Source of the DNA: Phragmites australis
Taxonomy: Eukaryota; Streptophyta; Magnoliopsida; Poales; Poaceae
Length of the DNA: 64,000 nt
Assembly: GCF_958298935.1 (NCBI RefSeq)
Contig: NC_084924.1
Location: forward strand, 24,277,819 to 24,341,818
Reading direction: 5' to 3'
Under the pieces are notes generated by a model. It searched no databases and was not told where the DNA came from. It was given only the letters and a program-made list of their open reading frames with translations. Below, piece by piece: positions 57,738 through 64,000 of this stretch (within the stretch, counting starts at the first letter, position 1; the number at the start of each line of letters is the position of its first letter). A program made the position numbers and the translations under genes.

Positions 57738-60340
57738 TGTCACGTCCCAAATTCTTAATCACGCAATTAAGCATAATCATGCTTTTTAACATTATGTTTA
57801 AATTTGCGTAATTATAATTCAGATTACTAATGGAATTCGTTTGAGATCATTTGGATGAGAGAAAGAAATTCGGGAGAGAAAATGATTGATTTCACAGCAA
57901 AAATAAACCCTTTTCACTTACCTATGGGCCCCACATGTGGACCCACCCTCTCTCTCATGTGGGCAGCAGCCCACCTGCTCCCTCCTCACTCTCCCCCACG
58001 TCCCACCCGTGCTCCCCTCCCCTCTCACTCTCCCTCTCACTTCCTCTCTCTTTTCTTCCAAAATCCGAGCTCAAGAGAGGGATTTGAGGTGAGTATGTGG
58101 TACCATTGCGATCACAAGCTCATGAGCTATCCATTCCCCCAATTTATTTTCGTTTTCCCGGAGGATTTGAGCCGGATTTGGTGTCTTTTGGTGTTAGGGT
58201 TGAAATGTGAAGAACACCGGATTTCTTCATCTTCCGAGCTTTTCCCTTCGTTTCCTCCTTCAATCGACTGTCCACAACCTTGGTAAAGGACTTTGGGTGA
58301 GTCCCCTAAACTCCCATGGCAAGAATCCACCTTTTGGATGGTTGAATTTCGAATTTTGAGCTATGGGTTTGAAGTTCATGAGTTCTTAATGAATTAGAAG
58401 CAATAGCCGAGTTTTGGTCGATTTTGGCGTATGCATGTTGTCCTATACGGTAGAGGAAGTCAATGTGCGCCGGTGAGCTCCCAAAGTGCCTCCGGCGAGC
58501 CCCAGCGGTCTGACCGCCACCCTAAGGTCGGTCAGACCGCCAGGGGCCAAAACTCTCAGTACGGGGGCGGTCTGACCACATTTCCGGCGGTCTAACCGTG
58601 AGTCTTGACGGTCTGACCGCTGTCTACCCACACAACACATTTACTGCTTGCTGAAACTTGTAAAATTCATAATAAATTGTCTGTAGCTCCAAAAATTATG
58701 AAATAAATTTTGTTGGTTTAATAATAACCTACTCTACCTGTTAAAAAACTCTCCAGCCATGAAAAAATGAATTAAATTTCTGAGATTAATGAATTAGGTT
58801 AAAGCTTCATTAATTCACCGTTAATTCATCATAAGTCCAAAATTGATGAATCCAATTTTGCTAGTTCCCTTATGACTTTCTATCTATGAAAAATATTTTC
58901 ATCCATTATATGCATATTGTGGCACATATTTGCACTTCATTCATACTCATTACATTGCACGCGTTATTCATTTTAGAGATCGCCGAACCAACGATCCCGG
59001 CGAGCGAGGGCGATCTGGAGGCATCCCACCTTTGTGAGCCAGTGCATTAAGGCAAGCAACTAACATATTCACCAATGTCAAATTTGGAAGTCTCAATTGA
59101 TGAATATGCTTATGTATGTTGTGTCAGGTACCCTTGGGTAGAACCTATGCCGATTGCATCTTTCTACCTTGGTCAATTGTTCAAGTAATTTCCTTGTAGC
59201 CTAGAGATGGTGTTACGTCTAGGTACGAGTACGATATACATGCTTAGCAATGCTTAGGTCTTTTGGTAGAAGTCGAACGACGGTGTTTTCCGTTGTTTGC
59301 GAGTATAGGGATTACTATTGATTACAAATACACGCTGACGCCGAGCGATGCATGCCCCACACGGTTGGGGCTGGTTGGGAAAGGTTGTCACGGGTACCCC
59401 TTGTGTGCACTTTAGCGGGTGGCATAAGCCATATGGTCCTCGTGTCGTGTGGGTCCAGGAGTATCCTCCTGCAGGGTGTATAAATAGTTTGAACTGCCGC
59501 GCTCTCGGTCATGAGCATGCTATTGTTTCATCTGTATCGGTCATAGAGATTCGTTGTGGATTTGTGGTTCGGGTTTGTGGTGGTGGTATGGACATGGTGG
59601 TTATGTGGGAGTGGTCAGAGTTTGTACTTGTTATACTTTTGATACACATGTTGATTACAATTACTTATGTTCAGTTGGTGATGCAGGGTAGTTTCATATA
59701 TGTTGGTCAAGTTAGTTGCGCACACATATGTCTAGGTTGCTTACCGCTTTAATTCACTTAACCGCATGTTTAATCCTTGCTACTGGCTAATGCATGATCC
59801 TTGGAGTCGAGGTATGTATATGTGCTCTATATTGTGTAAGACTTGCGAGTACCTTCGTACTCAGGGTGCTACCCTTAAGTTGATGCAGGTTCACAGGTTG
59901 GCGAGGAAGAGGCGGTGTTTGGCTACTTTGTGCCTGCCGATCAGGGTGGCGGGCAGGAGTAGCACATTCTACTCCGAACTCGGTGTTCTTGATATGGAGC
60001 CTAAGGGCATGTGGCTCCATATCCTTTTGTTGTATAGTTTATTTTCTTCCGCTGCGTAGATCTTTTGTTGGTTAGGAGTTGAGGGGTTTTGTCTCCTCCT
60101 AGCTCGCTTTTGTTGTAAAACTGTTGAAATCAGTTGCATGCTTAAAATTTGTAATATAAATGTTTATTACTTGCTATTTATTAAGCTATGTTGTGATGCA
60201 CTATGTTGGAGGCATGTGTTCCGATCCTTGGGCACAAAACACGTGCCGGGACTGCCGGAATGGGTTAATCGTCGAGGCTGGATTATGAATAATGATCCGC
60301 CTGATGATTAATTTGAATACTGTTTGGACAGGTCCTCATA
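57738..60340 (+). repeat. 3' LTR of the Tekay-type element
   Basis: Starts TGTCACGTCCCAAATTC, ends GGTCCTCATA (terminal CA changed to TA), 2,603 bp. It is 382 bp shorter than the 5' LTR, mainly through a deletion of about 320 bp at 59339 (5' LTR 51365-51685) and one of about 50 bp at 58467. Confidence 0.9.
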
Positions 60341-60345
60341 GTGAC

Positions 60346-61283
60346 CTGCGACTAGTTTCACATGTGGCGGTCACGGCCGTGCCTGAGGTTAGGAATTTAG
60401 GACTTCTTGGGGCTTCAGAGAATGATCCCATAATGTCCAGCCCCCAGATAGCGAAAAGCCGAGAGAGTGGTATGGTTTGCAGTGCCTGGGCTAGTAGGTT
60501 GGTATTCCGGTCGTGGTGCAGGCAATACTTGCACCTTTTCACCTGTTCGCAAGCATCCTAGAGGGCAGTAGGAGGTTTGGCCTCCACGTCTGCCTGTGAG
60601 GATGTTAGGGAGTGCTGTGCTCCCTGTATCCTGAGTGATGTATTTCAGTAAAGGGCCGTTGCTCCCTTGGTGGTAGAGGCGTCCTTCTACCAAGGAGGAT
60701 TCTCGTGGTTGGCTTGCGTGACCTTTTCTACTGACACATCATCGTCAGGGGTTGCTTGATTCTGAAGGTAGTCTAAGATCTGATCCATCCAGGTCGTACC
60801 CGAATCGAGCAGGGCGACCACATGATGGCCACCCGAGGTCGACGGCACCGAGGGAGGCGCTGCCTCCAAAGGTGTTGCCATTGGTGTTCCATTTCTAGGT
60901 GGAGCCGAAACTGCAGTGGGTGGCCGTGTGAGTGCTTTTCTCAAAGACTCCGACTGGTACAAGTTCACAATAGGAGGCTAGATGGGCCAGCCCATCGGCT
61001 AGGGAAGAAATCCTTGGAAGGGACGTGTGTGACTTCTCGGTCGGTGGAGCGTTGCTCTAGCTTTATCACTTCGGAGAGGTATGTCACCATCGTCCGGTCC
61101 GAGTACTGAAAACCCCTTGGTGACGGGGTTACACCTAGTAGCAAGTAGGCGTTTTTCCCCGCACGGGTGATGCTCGTGTTCCGGTTAAGAGGCCCTCATA
61201 CTCCGCTTTGTATTTAATAACTGAAAAAATAGAATTGAACTATGTACCTGACGATGCATGGTCCTGTGCTCGCTCCTTCCTGG
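60346..61283 (-). pseudogene. Tat-lineage RNase H and integrase start (copy C)
   Basis: The minus strand has an RNase H trace (KAEYEGLLTGTRA near 61195), the linker (SGGHHVVALLDSGTTWMDQIL, 60860-60790) and an integrase zinc part with CKYCLHHDRNTNLLAQAL and IWGLDIMGSFSEAPRSP (60542-60430), parallel to 10851-10460 of copy B. Further integrase sequence is degraded. Upstream gag, protease and RT are missing, replaced by a block unlike the other copies (61284-61730). Confidence 0.7.
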
Positions 61284-61730
61284 TCGGAGGAAAGCATGCC
61301 TCGCTTTAGTGACTAGTACCGCGTCCGTAGCCCTTTGAAATCCTGCAAGGTAGAACAGGGATTCCCCCTTCTGATCAAAGGGTGGTTGGCATCAGGAAGG
61401 GAGGGGATTACCTTTCTTTGATTCTGGTAAGCTGCCTTCCTTACTAGTACCCTGCGGGGAGTGGTCGTTACTCATGCCAAAAGTTCAAGGTGAAGACCCT
61501 TCTATTCGTCCTTGGGTTGAACCTACTCGGAGAAACAACACACGCGATTAGTTCCCCAATATTCTTTTGCCGGATCGAATCATACCTACCCGATGGTTTC
61601 GATTCATGTCACAGGGCTAGGGAGTGGCAGTCCCAGCGCGATGAGCACTCCTTCGGGTGGGGCTGCCACTAAAGAAGCCCGCTCCCCTAGAGCTTGCGGT
61701 CCGTGAGCTCTCGTTGGCGGCAGGAGCATG
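61284..61730. other. Block of foreign character inside Tat copy C
   Basis: Balanced base composition, no retroelement frame and no match to the other Tat copies in the window. Its texture (for example GAAGCCCGCTCCCCTAGAGC near 61675) reminds me of grass mitochondrial intergenic DNA. This is an impression only. Confidence 0.3.
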
Positions 61731-61883
61731 GATGTCTTTGCTGCCTCGTGTCACCTTTGGATCTTGATCCAATGTCCTAAGTTTGGTACATATTGGCTCC
61801 GTCTGCGTCGTACCCAATGAAGAACACCTTATAGCAACTCGGATCCTGAACTCGAAAATGCGCCCCCTACCTGGCGCACCAAA
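61731..61883 (-). other. Tat copy C leader with primer-binding site
   Basis: Directly next to the LTR end (61884) the minus strand reads TTTGGTGCGCCAGGTAGGGG, the kind of GCGCCAGGTAGGGG primer site seen in Tat elements of grasses. Confidence 0.6.
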
Positions 61884-62720
61884 TGTTGAGGGTAAATCTC
61901 TGACAGTGATTCCAGGGTGTATCGGATGACGGGTGCGTGATCTTTGTTTGGGATGTGCCTACTGAATCTGTTTGTGTATGTGTGACTCAAGAACACCGAT
62001 GATTATCTAGGTTTAGGCCCCCCTTAGGGTAATAGCCCTACATCCTATGTATTCTTTTCTTGTGGTCTAAGTTGGTTACAGAATGATGTTCCTGCTCAGC
62101 CTTCTTCTTCTCCTTCATCGCCTCTTGGGTCCCCCTTGCAACCCTGGTACTCCTGCCTTTATATATCAGAGGGACAGAGGATTTACACGTGAGTCAAGAC
62201 ATAGTCCCAGGCCTAGCTAGAGCTTCCCACCTAGGCCCATCATTACTAAGAGCAGATGTATCCCATTTGCTCTACAACTCTACTGAGCCTGTCCCATCGC
62301 TCCACCGCCTGCGTCATCCTGGTCGCCTGGACTGCGCTGTCCTGTCCCCACGCGCTGCCTATAGCATTTAATGCTACGGGATGGGACATGATAGCTCTGC
62401 GCCGACCACACCTTAGTTGACCAGAAAGAGGACCTGGGGAAGGGAAATACTCAAGTGAAAAAGCATTTATTGTGATTAGACTGTTAAGACACATACCTGC
62501 CCCGCGACCAGAGGAGACTGGTCGTGGGGTTTGCTCATGTGACATGGTGACTGGTCGCGGAGCTTGGTCAGAGAGCCTGGTTGCATGGTCATTGGCTGGT
62601 CACGCGGTCGCTGGCTGGTCGCACGGGGTGGCCATGGTTCCGGAAAAACATGGCATACAACACCTACTGAAATCTTACTGGCGTGGGTCCGCCAGCGACG
62701 GGACCCCACGATTCTTTACA
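61884..62720 (-). mobile_element. 5' LTR of Tat copy C
   Basis: Sense start TGTAAAGAATCGTGGGG at 62720, end CCTCAACA at 61884, 837 bp. The upstream part (62400-62640) repeats CTGGTCGC-type motifs; a minus-strand TATATAAAG box is at 62157-62166. It is inserted into the CACTA coding region (next bases CCGAT). The partner LTR is not visible near 47.9 kb, so the element is truncated at its 3' end. Confidence 0.68.
62157..62166 (-). promoter_or_regulatory. Tat LTR TATA box
   Basis: The minus strand reads GATATATAAAGG, downstream in sense of the CTGGTCGC cluster. Confidence 0.5.
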
Positions 62721-64000
62721 CCGATAGTCCCACACGTTTGGCATGATCAAGAGTTCGCCCAACTTAAATTGCCTTCTGTCGACAACTTTTGGTGTAGGAC
62801 TCGTCTAGAAATTGCTCTTTTGTCATTTTAGCATCTTCAAGAAATCTTTCTAAATTTTGTTCTTGTCATATCTGTTCGATAGAAGACTCCTTCAAGTATT
62901 TCTTGCTTTTGATACTTGTGTAGTCTGATTTACTCTTACGCTCAATAGGTTTGGCCATCTTTAATAAAAACTTATGTGTTTATGCACGAATTGCTATTTT
63001 CTTCTTAGGCTTCTACTTTTGAAAGAATTTCTTGATACTGGAGTCCACTATCGTTCTGGTTTCCTCTGGTGTTTGTTTATAAGGCAACTTCTCAGGTGAT
63101 GCCACCTTTTTAGGTGCCCTTTGCTTCTTGAAGGAAGCCAACTTTTGAGATGAACTCAAATTCTTAGACTGTGCAGCTGTTGTCAACATCAGAGTGGGAG
63201 GAGTTGCCTCTCTTGGTGGTGGTTTTGACTTATGAGGGGGAGGAGTTGGCTCTGTTCTGGGTGACGGTGGCAGTGGCGGCAACCGTGGAGGAGTTGGCTC
63301 TCTTTCTTGTGACAGTGGTGATGGTGGCGACCATGGAGGAGTCAGAGAAATTCTATGTGGTGGGTCTGACTCCGCATCGGACGACTCGTCTATGTCATCT
63401 TCAAACAGTATGTACCGCTTGGGCCACATAATGTAGCCACCCACGTTTGATCTGAGCCTCTTGGAACTCATCTCTCTGGGGTAATCCATGTTAATCTTAT
63501 GGTACAACCTTTGTATGGAGTCCACATGGACCTTGGTGTATCCCCGTGGTATCGGAACATCATTAAAGAGAGCTCTTTCCATGCATTGGTCGACCTGCCC
63601 TATAGCCACTATGGTGCTAATGTTCAAGGTGGGCATGATAAGCTTGCACACTTTGCTTTCTGTGATGTCGTCCATGGGGTAATAGGCCGATTCTTCTTCT
63701 ACAAACCTCGTGGACACGTAGCTGCTCTGACGACCACCAAGGCTCACAACATTTTCTTCGCCTTGCTGCTGTCTGTTTCCTTGCTGAAGTGCTTCTTTGA
63801 TTTTTGCGTCTATCATCTGGTGCTCTTGTACAAGTTCTTGTCATACTAAAGCCAGCAGCTCTTCCAGTTCTTCTCTCCTTCTCTCCCGACTTCTGTAACT
63901 TTTGACAACTTCTGGGAATCCCTGTTTCCATGGCACGACACCCTTGCGTCTGGTGCAACTTGAGTGCTCCTTGGTTCCCAGTGCCAAGGTTAGTTGGTCT
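62721..64000 (-). pseudogene. CACTA transposon TNP-type coding region, decayed and partial
   Basis: A single minus-strand frame enters from the right edge: LGTKEHSSCTRRKGVVPW, SYRSRERRREELEELLALV, a TGA (63841-63843), then 267 open residues (63816-63013) beginning MIDAKIKEALQQGN. These include MDDITESKVCKLIMPTLN, IPRGYTKVHVDSIQRLYHK and GGYIMWPKRYILFEDD, followed by a proline-rich spacer. After TAG at 63013 and further stops it continues with LERFLEDAKMTKEQFLDES to the Tat LTR. This order matches the C-terminal ORF found in grass CACTA elements (DUF8039-type domain). The N-terminal part lies outside the window. Stops rule out a working protein. Confidence 0.68.

Larger units (their letters stand above)
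49705..60340 (+). mobile_element. Complete Tekay/Del-type Ty3/gypsy element
   Basis: A 10,636-bp element with TG..CA LTRs (49705-52689 and 57738-60340), a primer-binding site, a polypurine tract and gag-pol in order PR-RT-RH-IN followed by a chromodomain-like tail, typical of the Tekay/Del chromoviruses. Target duplication GTGAC is perfect (49700-49704, 60341-60345). It is inserted in the minus-strand Tat copy C. Over the first 200 bp the LTRs differ by roughly 5% by eye. Gag and RT contain stops and integrase lacks a catalytic residue, so it cannot move by itself. Confidence 0.92.

Overview
The window is repeat-rich nuclear DNA from a plant, almost certainly a grass. Reasons: the one conserved gene has a three-exon DUF620 structure with small introns and grass-like GC-rich exons, and nearly everything else is nested LTR retrotransposons of plant lineages (Ty3/gypsy Tekay/Del, Tat and CRM; Ty1/copia), with CACTA transposon remnants and a plant-mobile-domain pseudogene. 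No bacterial operons, tRNA or rRNA genes or CRISPR arrays were seen. Species is not claimed. Layout: 1-9.2 kb is a pile of long LTRs around a short non-autonomous element (internal domain 5512-7510) that keeps only gag remnants with two zinc knuckles. 9.2-19.7 kb holds two partial minus-strand Tat-lineage Ty3/gypsy copies, one interrupted by a 4.1 kb solo LTR (11711-15844). 19.75-22.2 kb is a solo LTR whose first ~600 bp are inverted in place. 22.2-23.5 kb is a plant-mobile-domain pseudogene. 23547-31232 is a structurally complete minus-strand CRM-clade chromovirus with two 910-bp LTRs and a 5-bp target duplication; its pol frame runs about 90 codons into the LTR. 31.2-36.65 kb is the 3' half of a plus-strand Tekay-type element with its LTR. 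It abuts a truncated minus-strand copia element (36.65-40.24 kb) that sits in an unrecognised coiled-coil coding fragment. 42684-44344 is the only gene that looks functional: three exons, about 484 residues, DUF620 family, with a TATA box upstream. Downstream are a copia-type LTR (45.7-47.3 kb), a CACTA terminus (47647), Tat fragments including a sense-opposite accessory ORF, a complete Tekay-type element (49705-60340, TSD GTGAC), the 5' part of that Tat copy (60.3-62.7 kb, including an odd possibly organellar block) and, at the right edge, a decayed CACTA TNP-type coding region. The window is therefore a small gene island between nested retroelement blocks. Four insertions have exact 5-bp target duplications (GAATC, AGGGA, GTGAC and probably AAAGC), which allow the order of events to be read. 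None of the retroelement coding regions is intact: in-frame stops (several fit C-to-T decay of Arg codons), frameshifts and loss of catalytic residues are visible. I did not find a new autonomous system. The most unusual signals are the in-place LTR inversion, LTR-end hairpin geometry at 7511-9184, short dyad motifs repeated in the upstream parts of several unrelated LTR families, and coding sequence carried inside LTRs.
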